Source of the DNA: Mesoflavibacter sp.
GTDB lineage: Bacteria > Pseudomonadota > Alphaproteobacteria > UBA8366 > Aestuariispiraceae
Direction: 5' to 3'
Length of the DNA stretch: 64,000 bases
Assembly (NCBI GenBank): GCA_017792345.1
Contig: CP051228.1
Location: forward strand, 2,494,501-2,558,500
Part shown: in pieces, positions 17,126 through 26,225 of the stretch
Numbering within the stretch: the stretch's first letter is position 1
How the letters are laid out: each line of letters opens with the position of its first letter
Position numbers and translations under genes: made by a program
The notes under the pieces: model-generated
The model's input: the letters and a program-made list of their open reading frames with translations, nothing else
Told to the model about the DNA's origin: nothing
Database searches by the model: none

Positions 17126-19999
17126 TCAGGCCTTCTCCCGGCCCTTTGCCGCCTCGTCTATTCTGTCGATCAACTCGCTGATGACAAAGGGCTTCTGGAC
17201 GAATTTAGCGGCGTCGATACCGGCGTAGCGGGCCTGGACGGCGGTGCCGCTGCCGCCGGAGACGACGACGACCGGGCCGTCCGGATTCAGTTTTCGGTAC
17301 TGCGCCGCCAGTTCCCAGCCCTGCAGTTTCGGCATGCTGTCATCCGTGATCAGGACGTCGACATCGCCGGGCCCGCCTTCCAGATAGGCCAGCGCCTTTT
17401 CCGGGTCGTCGAAACTGCGCACCTTATGGCCGGCCCGCTCCAGCAGGCGAATGGCCATGACATTGTTTTCGACCTCGTCATCGACATAGACGACGCTGTA
17501 GCGTTTGACCTCCGAGGCCGTCGGAAGCGGTTCCGGCGCGGGTTGCGCCTCTGTGGCGTGTAGGCCGGTGTCGGCAGGGATCAGGACCGTGAAGGTGCTG
17601 CCCCTATCGACCTTGCTGTCGACCAGGATGGTACCGTGCAGGGCGTCCACAATCCCGCGGCATGTGGACAGGCCGAACCCCGTCCCCCGGCCGGAACCCT
17701 TGGTGGTGAAATACGGTTCGAATATCTTGCCCAGTACGTCCGGCGCAATGCCGCAGCCAGTATCGCTGACATCGACCCGGATGGCGTCACCGGGGCTCAA
17801 TGGCGGATTGATCCGCGCGAAATCGTCTGAGATATGGGTCTTGCTGGCCCGGATATCGATCCGCCCTTCCCGGTCGCCGATGGCGTGATAGGCATTGGTG
17901 ATCAGGTTCATCAGGACCTGATCGAACTTGCCCGGATCGCCGACCAGCATGGGTATGTCCGGGGCGATGTCGACGGACATCTCGATGCTGGCGGGTATGG
18001 ACGCGGACATGAATTTGACCGAACCGCGGATCAGCGTGTCGATGTTGAAGGGGATTGATGCGTCCGTATCGCCGCGCCGCGAGAAGGCGAGGATCTGTTC
18101 GACCATCCGCCTGGCGCGCTGGGCGCCACGGAAAATGGCCTCCGCGTCCTCATGCGATTGCGTTCCGGGCTCGAAATCCTCCATTAGCATTTCCGAATAG
18201 CCGAGGATCGGCGTCAGAACATTGTTGAAGTCGTGGGCGATCCCTCCGGCCAGAGCGCCCATCGTTTCCAGCCGCTGGGAATGCAGCAATTGCTGCTGCA
18301 GTTCGGTGCGTTCCTCTTCGGCGCGAATGCGGTTCAACTCCGCTGCCGCCCGGACCGAAAACACGGACAGAAGCGAGCGCATGAGTTCCGGATCCCGAAC
18401 CGGTCGCTCCATCATCACGACCAGCATTCCGATAACGCGGCCCTTTTCGTCCCGCAGCGGCACGCCGCCATAGCTATCGATCCCGCATTCCCGCAGGAAT
18501 GTGTCGCGTGGAAACATGTCTGCGACCCCGGTCGTGTGCAGCACCATCTTGCCACCCAACACCTCTGCGCAGGGCGCACCGTCGACGGAATAGGAGGATC
18601 TCTCCAACGGACCGTCGGTATTCGCTCCGGCCAGAATTTCGACCATCGTGGCGTCACTGCGGCTGACCCGGGCGATCCACGCGGTCTTGTTCCCGAACTC
18701 CACCAAGGCGTTCACCGCATCGGCCAGGAAGGCCTCTCCGATGCCGCCGGACACGGTTGCCTGAATCGCGCGCTGGACCATTTCCTCGCGGTACTTTTCC
18801 AGGATGTCCCGGCCCGTGCCCCGGTAACCGACAAAGGTGCCGTCCTCACTGAAGATTGGTATGCCGCTTACGGCGACGATGGTTTCCGATCCGTCGTGTT
18901 TCCAGCCGCGTACGGCGAGGTCCCGAAACGGTTCGCGGGCTTTCATACGGTCCAACCGGGTCCGGCAACCTTCATTGTTCGGATCGAAGCCCGGGCTGTC
19001 TTGGATGGGCAAACCGATCAACCCGCCATCGGTCGAAATCGGGGAATCGCGATCGGACAGGAAAGTGTATTTCAGCTCCGCATCGCATTCCCAGAAGAAG
19101 TCGGAGGCAGCGCGCGAGAAATCCCGGAACCGGGCGTCCCGCTCATGCAGTTCGCGGGTCGCGCGTTCGATTTTCTGCCGCGCATAGACCAAGAGCAAAA
19201 GGTCGCCGACGGCATGGATGAAGCTGATGTCCTCCGGTACCCAAATCCGTTCCGTTCCCACGGTCTCGAAGCAGATGATGCCTCTGCCGCCATCCTGGAG
19301 ATCCAGTTCGACGTCGCATAGCGCCGTGACCCCGGTGGCCGGAAGGTAGCCCTGGCGGAAATCCTTCGTTCGGACGTCGTCCCAGCAGTTCGACACCGCC
19401 AAGACGTGATCCCCGCTCAACCCTTCGAAATAGGTTGGAAAATCGTCCTCTCCCAGGATCATGCCGACGCCGTCGCCCCCGCGCACGCGGTCGAAGGAGG
19501 CGACACACTCGACCTGTCGGCTCTGCGGGGCGCCGATCCAGATGCTTGCCCGGTCCACCTTAAGGGCGTCTGCCGCGATTTCCAGGACGACCTCGTCGAA
19601 GTCTTCCCTTTCCTCTTCGGCGATTGAAACGAAGCGTCGCAAAGTGCGCCGGAAGGTCTCGCTTTTCGTCCGGCGGTCCGCCAATTCTGCTCGGGTCGAG
19701 ATCAGATCTTCGACGATCCGGTCACGACCCTGGCTTTTGAACAAAAGATACCCGATGGACGTAACGGCGATGGCGGCCCCAAGAAAACTTAGAATGTCCT
19801 GTATCAGCTTAAGGTCGGACGGGTCTCCCGAGTCGGCTGCGATATAACGCAGGACCTGCGCCGCCAGAAGGATGGCAAGGGCGAGAACGACCACGGCCTC
19901 GATTACAATCGAACGGTTGCATGCCTGACGATAGGCATAAAGAACGGCACCCAGCAGGCTGATCGCGAACAACAGTATGAACGGAATGTTCAAAGACAC
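17126..19999 (-). CDS. Hybrid sensor histidine kinase (TM-GAF-PAS-GAF-HisKA-HATPase-REC)
   Basis: Membrane-anchored hybrid kinase of 957 residues. Three N-terminal helices span about residues 4-22, 31-52 and 66-87. A GAF-like domain (~130-275), a PAS domain (~290-405, ending in GYRGTGRDILEKYREEM) and a second GAF-like domain (~415-555) follow. The phospho-acceptor is H589 in GGIAHDFNNVLTPILGYSEM, the HPK4-like class often seen with C-terminal receivers. The ATP-binding domain shows LMNLITNAYHAIGD, DTGCGI and GTGFGLSTC. The C-terminal receiver has D886 in LITDDSMP and the lysine in VQKPF. It is convergent with aguB (1 bp apart). The signal is unknown, and the divergent EAL protein is a plausible partner. 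Confidence 0.92.
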   Translation of the reverse strand: MSLNIPFILLFAISLLGAVLYAYRQACNRSIVIEAVVVLALAILLAAQVLRYIAADSGDPSDLKLIQDILSFLGAAIAVTSIGYLLFKSQGRDRIVEDLISTRAELADRRTKSETFRRTLRRFVSIAEEEREDFDEVVLEIAADALKVDRASIWIGAPQSRQVECVASFDRVRGGDGVGMILGEDDFPTYFEGLSGDHVLAVSNCWDDVRTKDFRQGYLPATGVTALCDVELDLQDGGRGIICFETVGTERIWVPEDISFIHAVGDLLLLVYARQKIERATRELHERDARFRDFSRAASDFFWECDAELKYTFLSDRDSPISTDGGLIGLPIQDSPGFDPNNEGCRTRLDRMKAREPFRDLAVRGWKHDGSETIVAVSGIPIFSEDGTFVGYRGTGRDILEKYREEMVQRAIQATVSGGIGEAFLADAVNALVEFGNKTAWIARVSRSDATMVEILAGANTDGPLERSSYSVDGAPCAEVLGGKMVLHTTGVADMFPRDTFLRECGIDSYGGVPLRDEKGRVIGMLVVMMERPVRDPELMRSLLSVFSVRAAAELNRIRAEEERTELQQQLLHSQRLETMGALAGGIAHDFNNVLTPILGYSEMLMEDFEPGTQSHEDAEAIFRGAQRARRMVEQILAFSRRGDTDASIPFNIDTLIRGSVKFMSASIPASIEMSVDIAPDIPMLVGDPGKFDQVLMNLITNAYHAIGDREGRIDIRASKTHISDDFARINPPLSPGDAIRVDVSDTGCGIAPDVLGKIFEPYFTTKGSGRGTGFGLSTCRGIVDALHGTILVDSKVDRGSTFTVLIPADTGLHATEAQPAPEPLPTASEVKRYSVVYVDDEVENNVMAIRLLERAGHKVRSFDDPEKALAYLEGGPGDVDVLITDDSMPKLQGWELAAQYRKLNPDGPVVVVSGGSGTAVQARYAGIDAAKFVQKPFVISELIDRIDEAAKGREKA

Positions 20000-20399
20000 C
20001 GCAATTCTTCCCTTTCCCGGTTCCGCCTAGACGCGAGTATCCTGCCGACGTTGGCGCACCCTAATACCCCTGATCTTAAAAAATCGTGAAAATCCGGGGC
20101 TTCTCGGACTGAAGGCGGCGCGCGTCGTCTCCAATTGAACACCAACCAAACCGTGTATCAGAGGCGTGCTGGTAACCTTTTATTCAGTCTTTTGTGTATA
20201 TGATCGCCAGCGGGAGGAACCCATGCCCGGTTGCGAGGATCGGGCGGGAAAAACCAAGGCCAAAGTGGGATGCGGCCGATCTGCGCGGGGGCGCAAGAAT
20301 GCGTGACCGAAGAAAGCCAGTTCAATGGGATATTCCGTGGTTCCACCCCAAGGCCCGTGCCCGCAACTTCGTGCGTCCTCACTTCACTCGGAGTTATCG
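20000..20399. other. Intergenic region, hybrid kinase / c-di-GMP protein
   Basis: Four hundred bases between divergent signalling genes. It must hold both promoters, but no strong -35/-10 pair stands out. It contains an AT-rich stretch near 20175-20200 and one short open frame with a good ribosome site at 20223. No repeats or RNA-like folds were recognised by eye. Confidence 0.5.
20223..20306 (+). CDS. Possible 27-residue leader ORF
   Basis: An ATG at 20223 follows a strong GGGAGGAA ribosome site and opens a 27-codon frame rich in Lys, Arg and Gly, ending with TGA at 20306. It lies 93 bp upstream of the c-di-GMP gene. There is no recognisable similarity and the base composition is not distinctive. 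It may be a leader peptide or chance. Confidence 0.22.
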   Translation: MPGCEDRAGKTKAKVGCGRSARGRKNA

Positions 20400-22166
20400 A
20401 TGACGGGGGAACTGGGTGTCCGCGCGGCCGGCGACGAACCTTCGTCCGCGCCTCACATTCTGGTGGCCGACGATGAGGAGGCGAACCGGGCCCTGATTCA
20501 GCGCCTGCTGGCGCATATGGGCTATCCGAGGATGACGACGGCCGAGAACGGTCTTGTCGCCCTGGAGCGGCTTAAGGACGGTACGGAAACCTTCGATCTC
20601 GTCCTGCTGGATGTGATGATGCCCGGTTGTGACGGCGTCGCGGTGATCGAGGCGATGCGTGCCGACACGCGGCTGAGCACAGTGCCGGTTATCATGATCT
20701 CCGCCCTGGGTGATAGGGATTCCGTCCGCCGCTGTATTGAGTTGGGGGCGGACGATTTCCTGCAGAAGCCGTTCGACAAGGCGATCTTTCAGGCCCGGGT
20801 TCGGGCGACACTGGAAAAGAAACGCACTTACGATTCAACGATTTCCCAGTTAAGGGATTTTGATCCCGTGACCCGGCTGCGGTTGCTGCCGCGCCTGATC
20901 GCCGATGTGAACCGATTGTTCTCACAGGCGGATGCGGAGAGGTTTGGGATCGTCGCCTATGGCCTGAAGATCGATCAGACCGCCAATGTCGGCAGCGCCC
21001 ATGGCAGCGCCGCCGCCGACCGCTTCCTTGCCCAGATATCAGGGGATCTGAAGGCCTTCTTCCCGGAGGGATGCCTTTCCGGGGCGCCTGCGCGCGGTCA
21101 ATTCTGTTTCGTTCTGAAGACCGATCTGAACACGGCGACGGATGAAGCGGCGGGCACGATCCGTCGGCTTTCGGACATGCTGGCTGCGCAACGCGTGTCG
21201 ATCGGCGACCGGACCGTCGGCATTACCGCCAGCATCGGACTGGCGTTCCGCGGCCCAGGTGGCCGGTGTGACGCGGATACACTTCTGAACCGGTCCAATC
21301 TTGCGATGCGGGAAGTGGTGAAATCGGGGGGCAACGGCTACACGGTTTTCGATCCCGGCATGCACGACCGCGTCATCGAACGTCTGCATCTGGAAGCAGA
21401 CCTGATCGGCGTGTCCGACCGCGATGAACTGATGACCCATTTCCAGCCGATCGTGTCGGTCCGCAGCGGACGGATTTCCGGGGTGGAATCCTTGCTTCGC
21501 TGGTCTCATCCTGAAATCGGAATGATCTCGCCGGGTTCCTTCATTCCGGTTGCCGAAGAAATGGGTGAAATCGGCAAGATGGGGAATTGGGTGTTGAACG
21601 ATTCCCTGCGCACGGTGTCGAACTGGCCGGGTTTCGCACCGGAATGTGTGGTCAATATCAACGTCTCCGGCCGCCAGCTGGGATTGCCCGGCTATGCCCA
21701 GACCGTGATCAAATCCATCGAAAATGCCGGCATGGCCCCGGAAAGGGTCAAGTTGGAAGTCACGGAAAGCGCGCTGATGGCGGAAAGTGATCGTGGCATG
21801 AAGGTCCTGCGGGCCCTGGAGGAAGCCGGGCTGCAATTGGCGATCGACGATTTCGGAACGGGCTATTCGTCCTTTAAGATCCTGCTGTCTTTTCCATTCG
21901 ACACGCTTAAGATCGACAGAAGCTTCGTCAGTCGTATTGAAAGCGATACACGCAACCGTAAGATCGTCGGAACGATCACCATGATGGCCCATGATGTCGG
22001 CATGGATGTCGTCGCCGAGGGCGTCGAAACGGAAAGCGAGTTCGCCGCCGTCGCCGAACAAGGCGTCGATTTCGTTCAAGGCTACTACTTCGCCAGGCCG
22101 ATGCCCGCGGAAGATGCCGGGCGTCTGTTGAGCGATGCCCCGGTCTGGACGCTGGATGTGACCTGA
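20400..22166 (+). CDS. REC-GGDEF(degenerate)-EAL c-di-GMP phosphodiesterase
   Basis: Response regulator of 588 residues for cyclic-di-GMP turnover. The receiver (about residues 15-135) has D71 in VLLDVMMPG. A GGDEF-type domain (~150-310) is degenerate: the signature position reads ARGQF, so cyclase activity is unlikely. The EAL domain (~335-580) keeps ESLLRW in place of EALLRW, VNINVSG, KLEVTESAL, AIDDFGTGYSS, LKIDRSFV and AEGVET, so it should be an active phosphodiesterase. The ATG at 20400 has GGAG 7-8 nt upstream; an in-frame start 75 bp earlier has none. A stand-alone receiver follows after 23 bp. Confidence 0.9.
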   Translation: MTGELGVRAAGDEPSSAPHILVADDEEANRALIQRLLAHMGYPRMTTAENGLVALERLKDGTETFDLVLLDVMMPGCDGVAVIEAMRADTRLSTVPVIMISALGDRDSVRRCIELGADDFLQKPFDKAIFQARVRATLEKKRTYDSTISQLRDFDPVTRLRLLPRLIADVNRLFSQADAERFGIVAYGLKIDQTANVGSAHGSAAADRFLAQISGDLKAFFPEGCLSGAPARGQFCFVLKTDLNTATDEAAGTIRRLSDMLAAQRVSIGDRTVGITASIGLAFRGPGGRCDADTLLNRSNLAMREVVKSGGNGYTVFDPGMHDRVIERLHLEADLIGVSDRDELMTHFQPIVSVRSGRISGVESLLRWSHPEIGMISPGSFIPVAEEMGEIGKMGNWVLNDSLRTVSNWPGFAPECVVNINVSGRQLGLPGYAQTVIKSIENAGMAPERVKLEVTESALMAESDRGMKVLRALEEAGLQLAIDDFGTGYSSFKILLSFPFDTLKIDRSFVSRIESDTRNRKIVGTITMMAHDVGMDVVAEGVETESEFAAVAEQGVDFVQGYYFARPMPAEDAGRLLSDAPVWTLDVT

Positions 22167-22189
22167 CCCGGAACGGGCAAACGGGAACA

Positions 22190-22591
22190 GTGCCGAACAT
22201 GCAAAAGCGGATATTGATCATCGAAGACGATGCCGGTGTACGCGACCTGGTCGCCCGGTTCTGCACGAAACTGGGCTATATGCCCGCCATCATGGCGGAA
22301 TCCCGGTTCTTTGACGCTGGGCTGGATATCGGCCCGGTCGAAGACATTTCCGCGGTCGTCACGGATATCTTCATGCCCGGCAAAAGTGGCATTCAGATCA
22401 TCAAGGAAATCCGAGATTTGTCTGAATCCGTGAAGATCATTGCAATATCCGGAGGCTGGAGCACGCATGGCAGCCGGGAAGACGCGCTGAAGGCCGCGGG
22501 TCTGTTGGGTGTCGACGCGGCGCTGGCAAAGCCGTTCACGTTGGAAGACTTCAAATCCTGTCTGCAGGAAGCTGGGTTGCCGGTTTCCTGA
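22190..22591 (+). CDS. Single-domain response regulator (CheY-like)
   Basis: Stand-alone receiver of 133 residues with no output domain. The acidic pair is in LIIEDDAG, the phospho-acceptor is D59 in VVTDIFMPGKSG, the switch Ser/Thr is in IIAISGG and the conserved lysine is in LAKPFTLEDF. It lies 23 bp behind the EAL protein and ends 19 bp before the convergent CHASE kinase, so it may relay phosphate among the surrounding kinases. An alternative ATG lies three codons downstream. Confidence 0.9.
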   Translation: MPNMQKRILIIEDDAGVRDLVARFCTKLGYMPAIMAESRFFDAGLDIGPVEDISAVVTDIFMPGKSGIQIIKEIRDLSESVKIIAISGGWSTHGSREDALKAAGLLGVDAALAKPFTLEDFKSCLQEAGLPVS

Positions 22592-22610
22592 CGGAACGCG
22601 TCCGGCGCGC

Positions 22611-24320
22611 CTAGACCGTTTCGGGCGGGTTCACGCGGTCGGCCGGCAGAATGATCGTGACACGCGTCCATTTGCCCAGTTCGCTTTCGATCCGCAGATT
22701 GCCGCCATGGGCGTCGATCATACGTTTGGAAATGCTCAGCCCCAGGCCGGTTCCTTCATAGGCGACCTCCGACGATGCGCGTCCCTGGGCAAACGGTTCG
22801 ATGATCCGGTCCAGATCCTCGGGCGCGATCCCTTTGCCGGTGTCGTGAACGGCGATTTCCAAATCCTGCGTGCCGGTCAACCCGGCGCTGATCGTGATAC
22901 GGCCGCCTTCGGGCGTGAACTTGATCGAATTGGACAGCAGGTTCATCAAGGCTTGGCGCAGCATCCGATTGTCCGCGCGGATTTGCGGCAGATCGTCCGG
23001 AATGTCGATTTCAATCGTCTGTGCCTTCTGATCCGCGCGGGATTTGGTCAGTCGCAGAGACGCGTCGACCAGGGCGCGGATGGTGAAGTTCTGCTCGTGC
23101 AGTTCCATTTCCCCAGCTTCGACACGGGTGATGTCCAGAATATCGCCGATCACGTCCAGAAGATGCTGGGAAGATGCCAGGATATCTTTCAGATACTCTT
23201 CATACTTGGTGTTGTTGATCCGGCCCAGCAATCCGCCGATCATGATCTGCGAGAAGCCGATTATGGCATTCAGCGGCGTCCGCAATTCGTGGCTCATATT
23301 CGCCAGGAATTGGGTTTTTGCACGGTTCGCGCTTTCGGCCACACTGCGCGCCGCGTCCGCCTCGCGCTTGGCCGTTTCCAACTGTACGGCCAGCCGGATC
23401 AGCGCGTTTTCGAACCGCATCCCGACAATGATCAGATAGCAGCCGATGCTGAAAGCCAGCAATGCGATCGCGACCGTCTGCCAGAACCTGTTCGACCGTT
23501 TCGGCCAGCCGTTCTTCGGCGTGGCGCTGATCCCCCAGGACGTGCCGACCAGCGAGACGTCGAGCGTAACCGGTTCGTCCCCGACCATGCTGCCATCGCC
23601 GAAGAACGGTGTTTCCGCCATCTGGCCGGCTTCGATGTGATACAGCGCCAGATCGTATCGCCGGGTGAACTGAGCAATCTTGACCGTTTCCAGCAGGCGT
23701 TCGAAGTCAATGACCATCGACGCGACGCCCCATAGTTTCGGCCGGTCGGTCTCGGTGGTGTTACGGTAGACTGGGAAGCGGGCGATGATTCCGCGACCGC
23801 CCTGGATCAGATTGACCGGGCCCGCGATGATGATCCGGTTCTCCTCCACGGCCTTCTTGACCATCGGATACTGATCCGTCAGATCCTCGTACCGGACGCC
23901 GATGACGGAGGCGTTGCCTTCCAAGGGATAGACGTGGGACAGGGTCAGATTCTTGGCCAGGGCGAGATTGCGAATGATATTGTTGTCGTCGGACAGAAGA
24001 TAGGCCGCCAACCGGTCGAACTCGATCTGACCGAGAGACGGGCGGACACGGACATAGCTGACCATGCCCCGGACCAACTGGACGTCACGGTTGATCTGAC
24101 GTTCGATCTCGACCCGTAGCCGGTTCAGTTCCTCGCGTGCGTCGACGCGCGCTTGCGCCACGGTCTCGCGATAGGCCGATATTTCAAGCAGGGTTGGCAA
24201 GCCAATGCATAGCAGGGCGAGAAAGGCCAACCTAAGGGTGGTCTTACGCCAAACAGATCCGGCCCGGATGCCCAGATTTTCATCCAATGAACCGTTGGTA
24301 GAGAAGAACTGGTTCGGCAT
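22611..24320 (-). CDS. CHASE-domain sensor histidine kinase
   Basis: Membrane kinase of 569 residues. TM1 (~28-47) and TM2 (~281-300) flank a periplasmic CHASE-type sensor domain, recognised by LSHVYPLEGNASVIG and GPVNLIQGGRGIIARFPVY. A coiled segment (~303-335) leads to the HisKA domain with H344 in FLANMSHELRTPLNAIIGFSQIM. The ATPase domain has LMNLLSNSIKFTPEGG, DTGKGI and GTGLGLSISKRM. There is no attached receiver, so it probably phosphorylates the neighbouring single-domain receiver or another protein. CHASE domains bind small extracellular ligands; which one cannot be said. Confidence 0.92.
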   Translation of the reverse strand: MPNQFFSTNGSLDENLGIRAGSVWRKTTLRLAFLALLCIGLPTLLEISAYRETVAQARVDAREELNRLRVEIERQINRDVQLVRGMVSYVRVRPSLGQIEFDRLAAYLLSDDNNIIRNLALAKNLTLSHVYPLEGNASVIGVRYEDLTDQYPMVKKAVEENRIIIAGPVNLIQGGRGIIARFPVYRNTTETDRPKLWGVASMVIDFERLLETVKIAQFTRRYDLALYHIEAGQMAETPFFGDGSMVGDEPVTLDVSLVGTSWGISATPKNGWPKRSNRFWQTVAIALLAFSIGCYLIIVGMRFENALIRLAVQLETAKREADAARSVAESANRAKTQFLANMSHELRTPLNAIIGFSQIMIGGLLGRINNTKYEEYLKDILASSQHLLDVIGDILDITRVEAGEMELHEQNFTIRALVDASLRLTKSRADQKAQTIEIDIPDDLPQIRADNRMLRQALMNLLSNSIKFTPEGGRITISAGLTGTQDLEIAVHDTGKGIAPEDLDRIIEPFAQGRASSEVAYEGTGLGLSISKRMIDAHGGNLRIESELGKWTRVTIILPADRVNPPETV

Positions 24321-24347
24321 GCCCTTAATCTATCGAGTTCGGGTAGC

Positions 24348-24381
24348 GCAATCGTTGCACCGATCTCATTGCATCGCAATG
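24348..24381. promoter_or_regulatory. Tandem GCAAT-containing inverted repeats
   Basis: GCAATCGTTGC and CATTGCATCGCAATG are separated by 8 bp, just upstream of the CHASE kinase start at 24320. The common half-site is GCAAT or ATTGC. They look like operator sites for a dimeric regulator of the kinase gene or the divergent side. The regulator is unknown. Confidence 0.35.
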
Positions 24382-24447
24382 TCGGACGGACCCAATACAC
24401 ACCTTACAGTGTTGCGATCTCGTTAATGCGCGCCAAGGAGGCGGCAA

Positions 24448-24588
24448 ATGTCTACGTCGCAGGGTCGACAGCGAATTGCAATCGCGTTTTCCAAGGTGCC
24501 GACTTCGGCTGCCGGGCCATCCCCAGCTCGGACCGAAGACGTGAGAACCGGGGCGCTTGCGCCTGCCGCCGGCGGAAGCGATTTTTAG
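24448..24588 (+). CDS. Candidate 46-residue small protein
   Basis: An ATG at 24448 follows an ideal AAGGAGG Shine-Dalgarno (24435-24441) with 6-nt spacing. The frame runs 46 codons to TAG. The protein is Ala/Ser/Pro-rich and polar (MSTSQGRQRIAIAF start, AAGGSDF end), with no signal or membrane segment. Third-position GC is lower than in neighbouring genes, which argues against coding. The ribosome site is the only positive evidence. Confidence 0.33.
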   Translation: MSTSQGRQRIAIAFSKVPTSAAGPSPARTEDVRTGALAPAAGGSDF

Positions 24589-24655
24589 CTATGTTGAATG
24601 CATGACGCGGGACTAGCGTACTTGCGTCCTCTCCCTCACGCCCTATTTCAGGCCC

Positions 24656-26062
24656 ATGCTGTCACGTCGAACCTTTATCGGAATGAGCGCCGCCGCCGGC
24701 GGTCTTGGCATTCTGCCGTCGGCCGGACTCGCGTCCGGGCGCGTCCTGACGGCCCAACCCGGTTCCATGCGCTTCGCGGGGGAGGACGTCCCTGCGACCG
24801 ATGTCTGGGCGTATGACGGCCAGGTGCCGGGTCCGGTTCTGCGGTACCGGGTCGGCGAGGACCTGAACCTTACTCTGAAGAACGCGCTGGATCAGCCGAC
24901 CACCATCCACTGGCACGGGCTGCGCCCGCCGATCGAGATGGACGGCGTGCCCTTCATCAGCCAGCCGCCGACGGCGCCGGGGGAGACATTCCACTATCGC
25001 TTCGCCCTGACGGAATCGGGCACCTATTGGTATCATCCGCATGTCCAGGGTTCCGAACAGCTCGGCCGCGGATTGAAAGGCGTCCTGATCATCGATGAGG
25101 ACGAACCGCCTGAGGTCGACCGCGACATCCTGTGGATGCTGGATGATTGGCGGATGGACGCCGACGCGGTGATCGCGCCCTTCGGCGCCGGTCATGACAA
25201 AAGCCATGCCGGTCGGATCGGCAATGTCGTCACCGTCAATGGGTCGTTGCAAACGGCCGAACCCGTTCGGGCGGGCGAACGCATTCGCCTGCGCCTGCTG
25301 AACACGTCCAACGCACGGCTGTTCGCGCCGCAATTCCCGATGGATCGCGCGTGGATCGTGGCGCTGGATGGGCATCCCGTGCCGCCCTATCGGCCTGCCG
25401 AGGGGCGGGTCTGGCTGTCCCCTGGCGAACGCGCGGATTTGATCCTGGACCTGACCGAGGAACCCGGGACGACGGTGCAGATTGACGACACCGCCTATGG
25501 CGACCAACGCCGCTTTCATCTGATGAGCTTCGTTTACAGCGCCGAAACGACGCTGCCCGGACGGGACAATCGGCCGGAGCCGGCCGCGCTGATGCCCCAT
25601 AGCCTGCCGGAGCCGGATCTGGAGCGGGCGGAACGACACGAGGTCGTTTTCGAAGGCGGCGCCATGGGCGGACTGCACGGCGCGCAGATGGGCGACCGTT
25701 TCCTGTCGATGCGCGAACTGGTCGAAATGGGGCATTTCTGGGCAATCAATCAGACGGTTCCGACGAATATGATGACGCCGGAGCCGCTTCTGTCCCTTTC
25801 CCTGGGAAGCAGCCGGATTCTGGATCTCGCGAATCTGACGGCCTTTCCGCATCCGATCCACCTTCATGGCCATGCCTTCCGGGTTCTGACGGTCAATGGC
25901 AAACCGGTGCCGAACCGGCCCTGGCGCGACACTTTTCTGCTGTGGCCGGACATGACCGCGGAGATCGCCTTTGTTGCCGACAATCCAGGGCAATGGATGT
26001 TCCACTGCCATATATTGGAACATCAGGAGAGCGGGATGATGGCGGTCGTCGACATTGCTTGA
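24656..26062 (+). CDS. Multicopper oxidase (TAT-exported, laccase/CueO-like)
   Basis: Periplasmic multicopper oxidase of 468 residues. The N-terminus has a TAT signal (SRRTFIGMSAAAGGLG) that would export the folded copper enzyme. Copper ligands are all present: HWHG, WYHPH, HPIHLHGHAF and HCHILEHQESGM, the last giving the type 1 Cys-His with a Met axial ligand. There is no Met-rich insert like that of CueO, so copper-ion oxidase specificity is not evident. It is monocistronic, and the FDH island begins about 160 bp downstream. The ribosome site is weak, but the TAT motif fixes the start. Confidence 0.92.
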   Translation: MLSRRTFIGMSAAAGGLGILPSAGLASGRVLTAQPGSMRFAGEDVPATDVWAYDGQVPGPVLRYRVGEDLNLTLKNALDQPTTIHWHGLRPPIEMDGVPFISQPPTAPGETFHYRFALTESGTYWYHPHVQGSEQLGRGLKGVLIIDEDEPPEVDRDILWMLDDWRMDADAVIAPFGAGHDKSHAGRIGNVVTVNGSLQTAEPVRAGERIRLRLLNTSNARLFAPQFPMDRAWIVALDGHPVPPYRPAEGRVWLSPGERADLILDLTEEPGTTVQIDDTAYGDQRRFHLMSFVYSAETTLPGRDNRPEPAALMPHSLPEPDLERAERHEVVFEGGAMGGLHGAQMGDRFLSMRELVEMGHFWAINQTVPTNMMTPEPLLSLSLGSSRILDLANLTAFPHPIHLHGHAFRVLTVNGKPVPNRPWRDTFLLWPDMTAEIAFVADNPGQWMFHCHILEHQESGMMAVVDIA

Positions 26063-26111
26063 CCTATCGGGGCCGGTCCTTTCCCATGACGCGACGGTGA
26101 CGCTGTCCCGT

Positions 26112-26126
26112 ATTGGTAATACCAGT
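26112..26126. promoter_or_regulatory. TTGG-N5-CCA inverted repeat upstream of moaA (site 1)
   Basis: ATTGGTAATACCAGT, core TGGT-AAT-ACCA, lies 100 bp upstream of the moaA start. Two similar elements occur at 35820 and 37183 in the same gene island. The pattern matches operators of PdhR/LldR-type GntR regulators (TTGGTnnnACCAA). The right arm is imperfect in its outer base. Confidence 0.5.
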
Positions 26127-26147
26127 TGATGCGACAACGCCCAAATA

Positions 26148-26162
26148 TTAGAGTGATTCTAA
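26148..26162. repeat. Inverted repeat TTAGA-N5-TCTAA
   Basis: TTAGA (26148-26152) and TCTAA (26158-26162) flank GTGAT between site 1 and moaA, in a locally AT-rich patch. It may be part of the promoter or a second operator. It is short, so chance is possible. Confidence 0.25.
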
Positions 26163-26225
26163 CAAGGCGCCGTAGGGTCTCTTGAGGGGATGCGCCGCCG
26201 CACGGGGTGGAAGGATAGTTCGAGT

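Larger units (their letters stand above)
24321..24655. other. Intergenic region with inverted repeats, CHASE kinase / multicopper oxidase
   Basis: This 335-base gap carries two close inverted repeats (GCAA-TCG-TTGC at 24348-24358 and CATTGC-ATC-GCAATG at 24367-24381), with further TTGCGATC and GCGAATTGCAATCGC variants at about 24411 and 24471. It also holds a 46-codon frame with an excellent ribosome site. A T5 run at 24582 follows a GC-rich dyad, but the pairing is poor for a terminator. Confidence 0.5.

Noticed and set aside
26100-26225. Molybdenum-cofactor riboswitch upstream of moaA
   Set aside because: The 160-bp leader is too short and lacks a long multi-stem fold. Only small inverted repeats that look like protein operators are present.
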